The notes: generated from the letters alone by a model not told the origin. Counted from the first letter of the stretch, positions 1 through 8,713 are shown. The stretch: DNA of 64,000 bases from Streptomyces inusitatus (GCF_014651115.1 NZ_BMWG01000028.1:34380-98379); one strand, 5' to 3'. Made by a program: numbers and translations.

Positions 1-2
1 GG

Positions 3-455
3 CGCGACCCCCAGGAGCTGCTCCAGGTGCCGCTGCGGCACGGCAGGGCGGCGGCGGTGACGGTGGTGGTGGCCGAGCAGTCCGACAGCCTGGACACGCT
101 GTCCGAGACGGTACGGACGCACACCCGCGCCCGGGCGGTGCTCGGCCCCGCCGGATTCGACGAGGTGGCCGCGGTGCTCGGGGCGGCCCCGCACACCACG
201 CCGACGCCCGAGGTCCCGCCGGGCCGCGGCTACGCGCGCCTCGGCGAGGGGCCGGTGCTCAGGCTCCAGGTCCCGGCGACCCCGGACCCGTACGACGACG
301 CGACGAGCGAGGCGCACCGGCGGGCGGTGCTGGACCTGCTGCCGGAGCGCCAGGACACGGGCGGGGGCGAGCCGGACGAGCCGGACCCGCCGGGCGACCT
401 CACGCCCGCGCGGGACGCGTCGGCCACGCCCGCCCCCGTACCGGCGGAGGGCTGA
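3..455 (+). CDS. FtsK/SpoIIIE-like ATPase, C-terminal end (5' partial)
   Basis: The reading frame is open from the left edge of the window to a TGA at 453-455, so only the last 150 residues are present. The segment begins RDPQELLQVPLRHGR and ends in an acidic, proline-rich tail. The ATPase motifs would lie upstream and cannot be seen. I assign the family from the tail and from position: an FtsK/SpoIIIE-type protein (SCO1416 in S. coelicolor, from memory) precedes the MocR gene at this locus. Such proteins are membrane-associated DNA or protein translocases. It converges on the MocR gene with an 81-bp gap. The family call is tentative without the N-terminal part. Confidence 0.5.
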   Translation, partial: RDPQELLQVPLRHGRAAAVTVVVAEQSDSLDTLSETVRTHTRARAVLGPAGFDEVAAVLGAAPHTTPTPEVPPGRGYARLGEGPVLRLQVPATPDPYDDATSEAHRRAVLDLLPERQDTGGGEPDEPDPPGDLTPARDASATPAPVPAEG

Positions 456-536
456 GCGGGAGCGGCGGACGGCCGAAGGCGGGGCGGGGGCCGAGGGCCG
501 CCCGAAGGCGGTCCCACGCACCGCACCGACGCCCGA

Positions 537-2036
537 TCAGGCCACGAACGTCCTCGGCGCGTCCGTGCCCGTCGTCGCCCCCGTCTCCACCAGCCGGGCC
601 GCGGCCGCCAGCCGGGCGGCGGCCTCGTCCGCGACCGGGCCGCCGACGGTGAAGGGCAGCCGGACGAAGCCCTCGAAGGCCCCGTCGACCCCGAAGCGCG
701 GACCGGACGGCACCCGCACCCCCACCCGCTCGCCGACCTCGGCGAGCCGTGAGCCGGAGAGCCCGCCGGTCCGCACCCAGAGGGTGAGCCCGCCGTCCGG
801 AACGGCGAACTCCCACTCCGGCAGCTCCCGGCGCACCGCCGCCACCAGCGCGTCGCGGTTCTCCCGGGCCTGGGTACGGCGGACGGCGACCGCCCGCTCC
901 CAGCCGCCGGTCCGCATCAGCCAGTTGACGCCGAGCTGCTCCAGCACGGGGGTGCCCAGGTCCGCGTAGGCACGGGCGGCCACCAGCGAGCGGATCACCT
1001 CGGGCGAGGCGCGTACCCAGCCGATCCGCATCCCCGCCCAGAACGCCTTGCTCGCCGAGCCGACCGTCAGCACCGTGGAGCCGGCCGGGTCGAAGGAGCA
1101 GACCGGCCGGGGCATCTCGCGGCCGTCGTCGAGATGGAGTTCCGACATCGTCTCGTCCACCACCAGGACCGTCCCGGCCGAGCGGGCCGCGTCCACCAGA
1201 CGACGGCGCTGGTCGTCGTCGGCGAGCGCGCCCGTGGGGTTGTGGAAGTCCGCGACGACATAGGCCAGGCGCGGCGCGGCGTCCCGCAGCACCTGCCGCC
1301 ATCGGGGCAGGTCCCAGCCGCCGAGTCCCTCCTCCATCGCCACCGGCACCAGCCGCGCCCCGGCCTCGCGCATCAGCTGGAGGATGTTGGCGTACGAGGG
1401 CGACTCGACCGCGACCCGCTCCCCGCGCCCGGCGAAGAGATGACAGATGGCGTCCATCGCGCCCATGGCCCCGGTGGTGACCATGATCTGCTCGGGCATG
1501 GTGGGGATGCCGCGCTCGGTGTAGCGGTCGGCGAGCATCTGGCGCAGGGCGGGGATGCCCGCCGGGTAGTCGCCGTGGGTGTGTGCGTACGGCGGCAGCT
1601 CCTCCAGCGCGCCCTGGATGGCGCGGGTGAGCCAGGGCTCGGGCGCGGGGAGCGCGGCGCAGCCGAGGTCGATCATGGCTCCGAGGGACTCCGGGGGCAG
1701 CGGCTCCAGACCGCGCGCGGGCAGCGGATTCCCTGCCGGGACCGCGGTCCAGCTGCCCGCTCCCCTGCGCGATTCGAGGAATCCCTCCGAGCGCAGCGCC
1801 TCGTAGGCGGCGGCGACGGTGGTGCGGCTGACGGAGAGCGCCAGGGCCAGCTCCCGCTCGGCGGGGAGCCGGGCGGCGACGGGGACCCGGCCCTCCAGGA
1901 CGAGGAGCCGGACGCCGTCGGCGAGCGCGCGATAGGCGGGCGGCTTGCGGGTGCCGGGCCCGGCGGGGCGGGGCTGCTGGGCGGTGAGCTGACGGGCGAG
2001 CTGGGACGCTCCGACCGCCGAGGTCCACTGAGTCAT
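537..2036 (-). CDS. MocR-family regulator (GntR wHTH + PLP aminotransferase-like domain)
   Basis: This 499-residue protein has an N-terminal GntR winged helix (ADGVRLLVLEGRVPVAARLP, then SVSRTTVAAAYEALRSEG) fused to a fold-type I aminotransferase domain with the PLP-lysine motif SASKAFWAGMRIGW. That is the MocR architecture, in which PLP or an amino acid-PLP adduct tunes DNA binding. It is divergent from a YczE-type membrane gene, the usual partner of the YczR subgroup of MocR proteins, so it probably controls that gene. I chose the ATG at 2036 because AGGTGG lies 10 nt upstream; the longer frame starting at 2102 has no Shine-Dalgarno and would overlap the partner's promoter. The ligand is unknown. 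Confidence 0.85.
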   Translation of the reverse strand: MTQWTSAVGASQLARQLTAQQPRPAGPGTRKPPAYRALADGVRLLVLEGRVPVAARLPAERELALALSVSRTTVAAAYEALRSEGFLESRRGAGSWTAVPAGNPLPARGLEPLPPESLGAMIDLGCAALPAPEPWLTRAIQGALEELPPYAHTHGDYPAGIPALRQMLADRYTERGIPTMPEQIMVTTGAMGAMDAICHLFAGRGERVAVESPSYANILQLMREAGARLVPVAMEEGLGGWDLPRWRQVLRDAAPRLAYVVADFHNPTGALADDDQRRRLVDAARSAGTVLVVDETMSELHLDDGREMPRPVCSFDPAGSTVLTVGSASKAFWAGMRIGWVRASPEVIRSLVAARAYADLGTPVLEQLGVNWLMRTGGWERAVAVRRTQARENRDALVAAVRRELPEWEFAVPDGGLTLWVRTGGLSGSRLAEVGERVGVRVPSGPRFGVDGAFEGFVRLPFTVGGPVADEAAARLAAAARLVETGATTGTDAPRTFVA

Positions 2037-2041
2037 GGAAA

Positions 2042-2114
2042 TCAGTCCACCTTCCCGGAATTGGCCATGGTTGCCATCCGTTCCATAGCCACAGAGTGTC
2101 ATGGGTCAGTCCAC
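2042..2114. promoter_or_regulatory. Direct repeat TCAGTCCAC x2 in the MocR/yczE divergent region
   Basis: TCAGTCCAC occurs at 2042-2050 and again at 2106-2114 in the same orientation, with start points 64 bp apart, about six helical turns. MocR dimers typically bind paired direct repeats, so this is the best operator candidate for the divergent pair. The second copy lies just upstream of the chosen yczE start at 2137. Confidence 0.4.
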
Positions 2115-2136
2115 TATCGCCAGAGGGGCCACCACC

Positions 2137-2931
2137 GTGAAGAGAAGGTCCACCCACCTCCCCCGTCGGCTGTTCCAGCTGTACGCCGGTCTGGTGCTGT
2201 ACGGCGCGAGTTCGGCGCTGCTGCTGCGGAGCGGACTCGGACTTGAGCCGTGGAATGTGCTGAACGAGGGACTCTCGGAGCGGACCGGGCTGACCATCGG
2301 CACGATGTCGATCATCGTCGGGGCGGCCGTGCTGCTGCTGTGGATCCCGCTCCGGCAGCGCCCCGGCCTCGGCACGGTCTCCAATGTCGTGGTCATCGGC
2401 CTGGTGATGGACGCCACCCTGGCGCTGCTCCCGGACATCGGGGCGCTGGGGTCCCGGATACCGCTGATGGCGGTGGCCATCGTGGCCAATGGCGCGGCGA
2501 CCGGCCTCTATCTGACGGCGCGGCTCGGACCGGGGCCGCGCGACGGTCTGATGACGGGGCTGCACCGGGTCACCGGCCGCTCCATCCGGCTGGTGCGCAC
2601 GGGGATCGAGGTGACGGTGGTGGTGACGGGGTTCGCGCTGGGCGGCTCGGTCGGCGTGGGGACGGTCGCGTACGCCCTGGCGATCGGCCCGCTGGCCCAG
2701 TTCTTCCTGCGGATCTTCGCCGGGACCGGGGCCGGGACCGGGACGCCGAAGGGCACCGGAGAGGGCACGGGCGGAGAAGGCGCGGCCGGAGAGGGCGCGA
2801 AGGGCGCCGGCGGCCCGGCGGGCACGATCGTCGTGGCCTCCGGGAACGGCGCACCGGGGCCGGCGGCCCCGGCCGAACCGGCGGACCCCGCCGCCGTCCG
2901 GCCGCCGAAGCGGGCGATACTGCGGCGGTGA
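2137..2931 (+). CDS. YczE/YyaS/YitT-family integral membrane protein
   Basis: The protein has 264 residues and about five hydrophobic segments, beginning LFQLYAGLVLYGASSALLL, with the family-like stretches GLGLEPWNVLNEGL and ARLGPGPRDGLMTGL. The C-terminal 60 residues are a Gly/Ala/Pro-rich, probably cytoplasmic tail of low complexity. I prefer the GTG at 2137 because GAGGGG lies 8 nt upstream; the ATG at 2101 has no Shine-Dalgarno. It is divergent from a MocR regulator, a pairing recurrent in actinobacteria and Bacillus (yczR-yczE), and its stop overlaps the start of the glycerophosphodiesterase gene. The transported substrate, if any, is not known. Confidence 0.8.
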   Translation: MKRRSTHLPRRLFQLYAGLVLYGASSALLLRSGLGLEPWNVLNEGLSERTGLTIGTMSIIVGAAVLLLWIPLRQRPGLGTVSNVVVIGLVMDATLALLPDIGALGSRIPLMAVAIVANGAATGLYLTARLGPGPRDGLMTGLHRVTGRSIRLVRTGIEVTVVVTGFALGGSVGVGTVAYALAIGPLAQFFLRIFAGTGAGTGTPKGTGEGTGGEGAAGEGAKGAGGPAGTIVVASGNGAPGPAAPAEPADPAAVRPPKRAILRR

Positions 2932-3692
2932 CTCGCGTATGCCATCCCTATCTGGACCACCCCCTGACCCTGCCGTTCGCCCATCGCGGCGGCGCGGCGG
3001 ACGGGGTCGAGAACACGGCCGCCGCGTTCCGCCGGGCGGCCGCCCTCGGCTACCGCTACTTCGAGACCGATGTGCACACCACCTCGGACGGGAAGCTGGT
3101 CGCCTTCCACGACGCGACGCTGGACCGGGTCACCGACGCGCGGGGCCGGCTGGGCCGGCTGCCGTGGAGCGAGGTGCGGCGGGCCCGGGTGGCAGGCCGG
3201 GAGCCGCTGCCGCTCTTCGAGGAGCTGCTGGAGGAGTTCCCCGGGGCGCGCTGGAACGTGGACGTCAAGGCCGAGTCGGCGGTGGCCCCCCTGGTCGAAC
3301 TGGTGCGCCGCGCGAGGGCGTGGGACCGGGTCTGCGTCGGCTCGTTCTCCGAGGGCCGCGTCGCGCGGGCGGCGCGGCTGGCGGGCCCCCGGCTGGCCAC
3401 CTCCTACGGCGTGCGCGGGGTGGTGGGGCTGCGGCTGCTCTCGCTCGGCGTCCCGGCCGCCGTGCGCGCCGGGGCGGTCTGCGTCCAGGTGCCGGAGGAG
3501 CGGTCCGGGATACGGCTGGTGGACCGGCGGTTCGTGCGGGCGGCGCACGCCCGGGGGCTCCAGGTGCACGTGTGGACGGTGAACGACCCGGAGCGGATGG
3601 GACTCCTGCTCGACCTGGGGGTGGATGGCATCATGACCGATCATCTGGAGACGCTGCGCACGGTCCTGACGGACCGGGGGGCCTGGGCCTGA
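2928..3692 (+). CDS. Glycerophosphodiester phosphodiesterase family protein
   Basis: This 254-residue TIM-barrel protein of the GDPD family hydrolyses glycerophosphodiesters to glycerol-3-phosphate and an alcohol. It shows the catalytic HRG in FAHRGGAADGVENT, the metal ligands in ETDVHTTSDGKLV, and FHDATLDR with the HD pair. There is no signal peptide, so it is probably cytoplasmic. The GTG at 2928-2930 overlaps the TGA of the yczE-type gene at 2929-2931, implying translational coupling. Its length is typical of bacterial cytosolic GDPDs. The true substrate cannot be told from sequence. Confidence 0.9.
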   Translation: MTRVCHPYLDHPLTLPFAHRGGAADGVENTAAAFRRAAALGYRYFETDVHTTSDGKLVAFHDATLDRVTDARGRLGRLPWSEVRRARVAGREPLPLFEELLEEFPGARWNVDVKAESAVAPLVELVRRARAWDRVCVGSFSEGRVARAARLAGPRLATSYGVRGVVGLRLLSLGVPAAVRAGAVCVQVPEERSGIRLVDRRFVRAAHARGLQVHVWTVNDPERMGLLLDLGVDGIMTDHLETLRTVLTDRGAWA

Positions 3693-3740
3693 TTCGCCCG
3701 CCCGCTCCGGGGAACAGACACCGCGAGGAGCGGGCGACGA

Positions 3741-5102
3741 GTGGGGGCGCGGATGACCGCCGAGACCGTGGACACGGCGACCGACGGGCCCGGCGGCCGC
3801 TTACGGGAGCAGCGCGGCTGGTATTTCTACGACTTCGCGTGCTCCGTCTATTCGACGAGCGTCCTCACCGTGTTCCTGGGCCCGTATCTGACCTCGGTGG
3901 CGAAGGCGGCGGCGGACGCGGACGGCTTTGTCCACCCGCTGGGCGTTCCGGTGCGGGCGGGTTCCCTCTTCGCGTACTCGGTCTCCGCCTCGGTGGTGCT
4001 CGCGGTGGTGCTGATGCCGCTGGCGGGCGCGTGGGCGGACCGTACGGGCCGCAAGAAGCCGCTGCTCGCGGTGGCCGCGTACACCGGGGCGGCGGCGACG
4101 GCCGGCATGTTCTTCCTCGGCGGTGAGCGCTATGCGCTGGGCGCGCTGCTGCTGATCGTGGCGAACGCGTCCCTGTCGGTGTCGATGGTGCTCTACAACG
4201 CCTATCTGCCGCAGCTGGCGGAGCCTGCCGAGCGCGACGCGGTCTCCTCCCGGGGCTGGGCCTTCGGCTACACCTCGGGTGCGCTGGTGCTGGTGCTCGA
4301 TCTGGTGCTCTACAGCGGGCACGAGTCCTTCGGGCTGTCGGAGTCGGAGGCGGTACGGATCTGTCTGGCGACGGCGGGGCTGTGGTGGGGCGCGTTCACG
4401 CTGATCCCGCTGCGGCGGCTGCGGGACCGGCGGGTGCGCGGCGACGGCACGGGCGCGGTGGGCTCGGGGTGGCGGCAGCTGGCGGCGACCCTCAAGGACA
4501 TGCGGCGGCATCCGCTGACCCTCTCCTTCCTGCTCGCGTATCTGGTCTACAACGACGGCATCCAGACGGTGATCTCGCAGGCCTCGGTCTACGGCTCGGA
4601 GGAGCTGGGGCTCGATCAGACGACCCTGATCGTCGCCGTGCTGCTGGTGCAGGTGCTGGCGGTGGCGGGCGCGCTGGGGATGGGACGGCTGGCGAGGGCC
4701 CATGGCGCGAAAAGGACCATCCTGGGCTCGCTGGCGGTGTGGACGCTGATCCTGGTGGCGGGCTTCTTCCTGCCGGCCGCCTCGCCGGGGTGGTTCTTCG
4801 CGCTGGCCGCGGCCATCGGGCTGGTGCTGGGCGGCAGTCAGGCGCTGTCAAGGTCGCTTTTCTCACACCTGGTGCCGCGCGGCAAAGAGGCCGCGTACTT
4901 CTCCGCGTACGAGATGAGCGACCGCGGACTGAGCTGGCTCGGGCCGCTGTTCTTCGGCCTCGCGTACCAGCTGACCGGCAGTTATCGCGATGCGATCGTC
5001 TCGCTGGCGGTCTTCTTCGGGGTGGGTTTCGTCCTGCTCGCGCGGGTTCCCGTGGCCCGTGCGGTGGCGGCCGCCGGCAATCCCGCGCCGGACCGGATTT
5101 AG
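3741..5102 (+). CDS. MFS transporter, UMF1/Atg22-like
   Basis: The 453-residue polytopic protein has about 12 hydrophobic segments and begins REQRGWYFYDFACSVYSTSV, the N-terminal signature of the UMF1 branch of the major facilitator superfamily (vacuolar effluxer Atg22-like). The MFS loop 2-3 motif is visible as GAWADRTGRKK. The GTG at 3741 has GAGGAG 10 nt upstream; an in-frame ATG at 3753 is a possible alternative giving 449 residues. It follows the glycerophosphodiesterase gene by 48 bp on the same strand and may share its transcript. The substrate is unknown. Confidence 0.85.
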   Translation: MGARMTAETVDTATDGPGGRLREQRGWYFYDFACSVYSTSVLTVFLGPYLTSVAKAAADADGFVHPLGVPVRAGSLFAYSVSASVVLAVVLMPLAGAWADRTGRKKPLLAVAAYTGAAATAGMFFLGGERYALGALLLIVANASLSVSMVLYNAYLPQLAEPAERDAVSSRGWAFGYTSGALVLVLDLVLYSGHESFGLSESEAVRICLATAGLWWGAFTLIPLRRLRDRRVRGDGTGAVGSGWRQLAATLKDMRRHPLTLSFLLAYLVYNDGIQTVISQASVYGSEELGLDQTTLIVAVLLVQVLAVAGALGMGRLARAHGAKRTILGSLAVWTLILVAGFFLPAASPGWFFALAAAIGLVLGGSQALSRSLFSHLVPRGKEAAYFSAYEMSDRGLSWLGPLFFGLAYQLTGSYRDAIVSLAVFFGVGFVLLARVPVARAVAAAGNPAPDRI

Positions 5103-5282
5103 ACGGTGAAGTGAAAGGCCGGTAGTGTACGCGTTTGGCCTGCCAGGCGGACCGTTACTGCGCACAGGGGGGAAGTGGAATCAGTGGGTGACACTTTCTG
5201 TCAGATGTGACAAACCGGGCACTGGCGGGTACCCCAACTTTGGGAAAGCAGCGGCACGACGGGCGACGCGTGACCCGGAACG

Positions 5283-5308
5283 GGAATCTTTACGGCCGAC
5301 CGGACGTT
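5283..5308 (+). promoter_or_regulatory. SigR-type promoter of rbpA (GGAAT-N18-GTT)
   Basis: GGAAT at 5283-5287 is followed by exactly 18 nt and GTT at 5306-5308, a perfect match to the Streptomyces SigR consensus for the thiol-oxidative stress sigma factor. It lies about 60 nt upstream of the rbpA start. In S. coelicolor rbpA is an established SigR target, which supports the call. Confidence 0.85.
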
Positions 5309-5369
5309 GACCGGATGACGACGACAGCGACACCTGTCCTGTGGGCGACAAGCCCGGGAGGCACGATTC

Positions 5370-5744
5370 ATGAGTGAGCGAGCTCTCCGCGGCACGCGCC
5401 TCGTGGTTACCAGCTACGAGACGGACCGCGGCATCGATCTGGCCCCGCGCCAGGCGGTGGAGTACGCATGCCAGAACGGACATCGGTTTGAGATGCCGTT
5501 CTCGGTCGAGGCAGAAATTCCGCCGGAGTGGGAGTGCAAGGCGTGCGGCGCCCAGGCACTCCTGGTGGACGGGGACGGCCCCGAAGAGAAGAAGGGCAAG
5601 CCCGCGCGCACGCACTGGGACATGCTCATGGAGCGGCGTACCCGCGAGGAGCTGGAGGAAGTGCTGGCCGAGAGGCTGGCGGTCCTTCGTTCCGGCGCCA
5701 TGAACATCGCCGTGCATCCGCGGGACAGCAGGAAGTCCGCGTAA
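5370..5744 (+). CDS. rbpA: RNA polymerase-binding protein RbpA
   Basis: RbpA is an actinobacterial protein that binds the principal sigma factor and RNA polymerase, stabilises the sigma-containing holoenzyme and promotes open complex formation. The 124 residues match the family length. A zinc-binding core is visible with C34, H38 and the CKAC pair C56/C59 (YACQNGHRFEMPF, PPEWECKACG), followed by the basic linker KGKPARTHWDMLMERR and the C-terminal sigma-interacting helices EELEEVLAERLAVLR. The ATG at 5370 follows GGGAGG at 8 nt. The SigR promoter upstream links it to oxidative stress, and a strong terminator follows, so it is probably monocistronic. Confidence 0.97.
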   Translation: MSERALRGTRLVVTSYETDRGIDLAPRQAVEYACQNGHRFEMPFSVEAEIPPEWECKACGAQALLVDGDGPEEKKGKPARTHWDMLMERRTREELEEVLAERLAVLRSGAMNIAVHPRDSRKSA

Positions 5745-5774
5745 GCCGGATACCGGAGCATCGAGCAAGACAAG

Positions 5775-5822
5775 AGCCGCGGGCCGTGTCACACCATGTG
5801 TGTGCCACGGCCCGCGGCTTTT
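5775..5822 (+). terminator. Intrinsic terminator of rbpA
   Basis: A perfect 14-bp stem is formed by 5775-5788 (AGCCGCGGGCCGTG) and 5806-5819, followed by a run of four T at 5819-5822. The 17-nt loop can itself fold further (ACAC/GTGT). It begins 31 nt after the rbpA stop codon. Confidence 0.9.
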
Positions 5823-5958
5823 GGCGTATGTGGTGCACCCGGGCGCGTACGCCCGTACGCCCGTGCGCGGGAGACCGGGAGACGAGGCGGCCCCGGGCAC
5901 TCCGCCCGGGGCCGGAGCGCGCTCCGGGTGCAGGTCAGACTGCCTGCCTGTCAGCCGG

Positions 5959-6564
5959 TCAGCGGGTCAGCGGGGGCCTGGGGCCGCCGTCGCCGTCGGC
6001 GCCGCCGTAGGGGCGGGCCTGAGTGCCGTCCTCGCGGATGACCTCGCCCTGGACGACCTTGCCGTCCGGGCGGTGGATACGGGCCTGCTGAAAGGCGTCC
6101 CCCAGGCTGCCGGGGTCGGCGCGGCGCATCCGGCGCTCCAGCGAGCGCTCCGCGTACCGCCCCAGCAGGGAGCGGACCGGCGGGGCCAGCAGCAGCAGGC
6201 CCGCCACGTCGGAGAGCAGGCCGGGGAGCAGGATCAGCAGCCCGCCGAGCATCAGGAGGCCATTGCCCTCGCCGCTCCGCGGGGCGGCGGCCGAGGGGTC
6301 CGGCCGGCCGCCGCTCTCCTGCTGCCGCTGAAGGGTCTCGGTCAGATTGCGGAAGGCCCGCCGCCCGGCACGCTTGATCACGGCTCCGCCGAGGACGGCG
6401 CCTGCGATGAGCAGGGCGAGCACGGTCAGTCCACCGGCCGCCCCGGCCACCAGGGTCAGCAGCCAGATCTCCAGGACGAGCCAGCCGGCGACGGCGAGCG
6501 GAATGAGGGTGCGGGCGCGGGATCGTTTGGGGCCGGGGGTGGTCGGGGGCATGCCGGTCGTCAT
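5959..6564 (-). CDS. fxsA: FxsA family membrane protein
   Basis: This 201-residue membrane protein has hydrophobic segments LIPLAVAGWLVLEIWLLTLV and GLTVLALLIAGAVLGGAVIK, and the family hallmark LLMLGGLLILLPGLLSDV before a further hydrophobic stretch and a polar tail. FxsA overproduction relieves exclusion of phage T7 in E. coli F+ cells; its normal role is unclear. The ATG at 6564 has only a weak GGGGTC upstream. A second ATG four codons later is possible. It faces rbpA and shares the 214-bp convergent region. Confidence 0.88.
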   Translation of the reverse strand: MTTGMPPTTPGPKRSRARTLIPLAVAGWLVLEIWLLTLVAGAAGGLTVLALLIAGAVLGGAVIKRAGRRAFRNLTETLQRQQESGGRPDPSAAAPRSGEGNGLLMLGGLLILLPGLLSDVAGLLLLAPPVRSLLGRYAERSLERRMRRADPGSLGDAFQQARIHRPDGKVVQGEVIREDGTQARPYGGADGDGGPRPPLTR

Positions 6565-6619
6565 GACCCCAGTGTGCCTGGACACCCGCCGGAGCGGCGT
6601 AAGGGGGTGATCGGAAAGA

Positions 6620-7501
6620 TCATTCCCCGGCGGCCCGAGGCTCTCCGGCCGGCCCCGGCCCCGTATCCGCCCCGCCGGTCCGGGCACAGAGCCGTGCCAG
6701 GGCGGCGGCCGAGGGCGATCCGGCGGCGGCGGAGTAGACGACGACCACCTCGCGGGGGTCGTCGGTGAGCCGCATGGTCTCGTACGACAGCTCCAGCACC
6801 CCGCTGCCGGGGTGGCGGATCGCGGTGGTGCCGTGTGCGACGCCGAGGACGGCGTGGCGCGACCACAGGGCGCGGAAGTCCTCGCTCGCCGCGCTCAGCT
6901 CGTCGACATGGGCGGCCAGTTCGGCGTCGTGGGGGTACTGGGCGACCTCGGTGCGCAGAAAGGCGGTGGTCTCGTGGGCCTTGGACTCCCAGTCCACGTA
7001 CAGCTCCCGGGCGCGCGGGTCGGTGAAGACGATCCAGCCGATGAGACGGCGCTCCGGCGGTATCCGGGCGAAGTCGAGGAACACCTCGCACGCCGGGCCG
7101 TTCCACTCCCGGACCGTGCCGCGCGCGCCGACCAGATAGGCGGGGGCGGACAGGGCCTGGAGCGCCTGGCGGACCCCGGAGCGGACCGGGGTCTCGGCGG
7201 GGTCGTCCGTCCCGGCGAGCGCGTCGGGCCGGGCGAGGCGGTAGAGATGGCGGTGTTCGGCCGGGGTCAGCCGCAGCGCCCTGGCGACGGCGTCCAGGAC
7301 GGTGTCGGAGACCTGGGAGCCGCGGCCCCGCTCCAGCCGGATGTAGTGGTCGACGCTGACGTCGGCGAGGGCGGCGACCTCCTCCCTGCGCAATCCGTGC
7401 ACCCGCCGGGATCCCGAGGTGGGCAGCCCCACATCTCCCGGGACGAGCCGGGCCCGCCGTGACAGCAGGAAGTTCCGGAGTTCTGGGTTGTGGAGGGCCA
7501 T
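6620..7501 (-). CDS. XRE-type regulator with MmyB-like ligand-binding domain
   Basis: The protein has 293 residues. The N-terminal helix-turn-helix has the signature SGSRRVHGLRREEVAALADV followed by SVDHYIRLERGRGSQVS, typical of the large actinobacterial group with a C-terminal PAS-like MmyB domain (residues about 100-265, with VREWNGPACEVFLDF and GHGTTAIRHPGSG-like elements). MmyB domains bind small hydrophobic ligands such as fatty acids in characterised members. I start at the ATG 7501; the hexamer CATAAT 7 nt upstream suggests a leaderless transcript and there is no Shine-Dalgarno. No dehydrogenase partner lies next to it, so the target is unknown. Confidence 0.85.
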   Translation of the reverse strand: MALHNPELRNFLLSRRARLVPGDVGLPTSGSRRVHGLRREEVAALADVSVDHYIRLERGRGSQVSDTVLDAVARALRLTPAEHRHLYRLARPDALAGTDDPAETPVRSGVRQALQALSAPAYLVGARGTVREWNGPACEVFLDFARIPPERRLIGWIVFTDPRARELYVDWESKAHETTAFLRTEVAQYPHDAELAAHVDELSAASEDFRALWSRHAVLGVAHGTTAIRHPGSGVLELSYETMRLTDDPREVVVVYSAAAGSPSAAALARLCARTGGADTGPGPAGEPRAAGE

Positions 7502-7927
7502 GGTCGAGATTATGCGGCCGGTACGGAGCCCCGGGGCAGCCTCGTCACCGGGTGCGGGCGAACGTTGTCCGAGAAGCGCCGTCGGGCGCGCGGGGACCGC
7601 CCTGCGGGGCCGCGCCGTTTCGGCACGGCCCCGGGCTCCCCCGTACCCCCCGCTCCCCCGTGCTCGGCGCCGTGCGTCCGCTCGGACCGGGCCCGCCCCG
7701 CTCGTGCGGCCGGCCGGCAGGCGGGGAGCCGGCCGGCCACCGAGGGCCGGGGCGTTCGGGTGGATCGGAATCAGTTTCGGGGCGCCGGCCGCCGGGTGAC
7801 AGGGCACAGCTCGCACTGGATGGGCGACGGCCGGTGTGGTAGCGGATCCGGCGGAAGGAGTCGGACCCGGTGGGAGGGTCCGGGCGGCCGGGGAAGGGCC
7901 CAAGCGGCCGGGAAAGAGCCCGGGCGG
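7502..7927 (-). other. Gene-free interval, 426 bp, with leaderless -10 and one hairpin
   Basis: No gene is supported here. On the minus strand CATAAT (7509-7514) sits 7 nt before the regulator's ATG and is a candidate -10 for a leaderless mRNA. A perfect 11-bp hairpin, 7708-7718 with 7728-7738 (loop 9 nt), may terminate transcription from the mannosyltransferase gene upstream. The rest is GC-rich with short GCGGCCGGGAA repeats near 7890-7915. Confidence 0.5.
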
Positions 7928-8713
7928 TCAGGGGGCGGAGCGGCCGCGCAGCCGGTTGGTCCGGTCCGAGATGCCCCAGCCGGCGACCCGCCACAGGGCC
8001 TCCACCGCGATGTCGCGGTTCATCTTGGAATCGCCCAGTTCGCGCTCGACGAAGGTGATGGGCACCTCCACCACGTGATAGCCGGTGGCGACGGCGCGGC
8101 GGGCGAGGTCGACCTGGAAGCAGTAGCCCTGGGAGGTGACCTGGCCGAGGCCGAGGCCGCGCAGGGTGTCGGCGCGGAAGGCGCGGAAGCCGCCGGTGAC
8201 ATCGCGGATGGAGAGGCCGAGGAGGAGACGGGAGTAGGTGCTGCCGCCCCGGGAGAGGAACTCCCGGTACTTGGGCCAGTTGACCACCCGGCCGCCGGGG
8301 ACCCAGCGGGAGCCGAGGACCAGGTCGGCCCCCTTGAGGGCGGTCAGCAGCCTGGGCAGCTCCTCCGGCTGGTGGGAGCCGTCGGCGTCCATCTCGATCA
8401 GCACGTCGTAGCCGTGCTCCAGACCCCAGTCGAAGCCCGCGAGATAGGCCGCGCCGAGGCCCTCCTTGCCCTTGCGGTGCAGCACCTGGACCTGTTCGTC
8501 CTCGTGGGCCAGCTCGTCGGCGATCTTGCCGGTGCCGTCGGGGCTGTTGTCGTCGGCGACGAGGATGTCGGCGTCGGGCACGGCGGCCCGCACCCGGGAG
8601 ACGATCGTCGTGATGTTCTCGGCCTCGTTGTAGGTCGGAATGATCACCAAGGATCTGCCGAGCGGCCCATACCGCTTCGCCTGGGCTTCGCTGTCCCTAG
8701 CGCCGTCGTTCAC
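7928..8713 (-). CDS. ppm1: Polyprenol-phosphate mannosyltransferase (GT2)
   Basis: This 261-residue GT2 glycosyltransferase begins VIIPTYNEAENI and contains the nucleotide-binding DDNSPDGTG and the metal-binding DVLIEMDADGSH, followed by GSRWVPGG and CFQVDLARRAV. These match dolichol/polyprenol-phosphate mannose synthase, which makes polyprenyl-P-mannose from GDP-mannose for protein O-mannosylation and lipoglycans at the membrane. There is no attached N-acyltransferase or membrane domain, unlike mycobacterial Ppm1. The GTG at 8713 has AAGGGG 6 nt upstream. A candidate promoter lies at 9142-9172, leaving a leader of about 400 nt. Confidence 0.9.
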   Translation of the reverse strand: MNDGARDSEAQAKRYGPLGRSLVIIPTYNEAENITTIVSRVRAAVPDADILVADDNSPDGTGKIADELAHEDEQVQVLHRKGKEGLGAAYLAGFDWGLEHGYDVLIEMDADGSHQPEELPRLLTALKGADLVLGSRWVPGGRVVNWPKYREFLSRGGSTYSRLLLGLSIRDVTGGFRAFRADTLRGLGLGQVTSQGYCFQVDLARRAVATGYHVVEVPITFVERELGDSKMNRDIAVEALWRVAGWGISDRTNRLRGRSAP

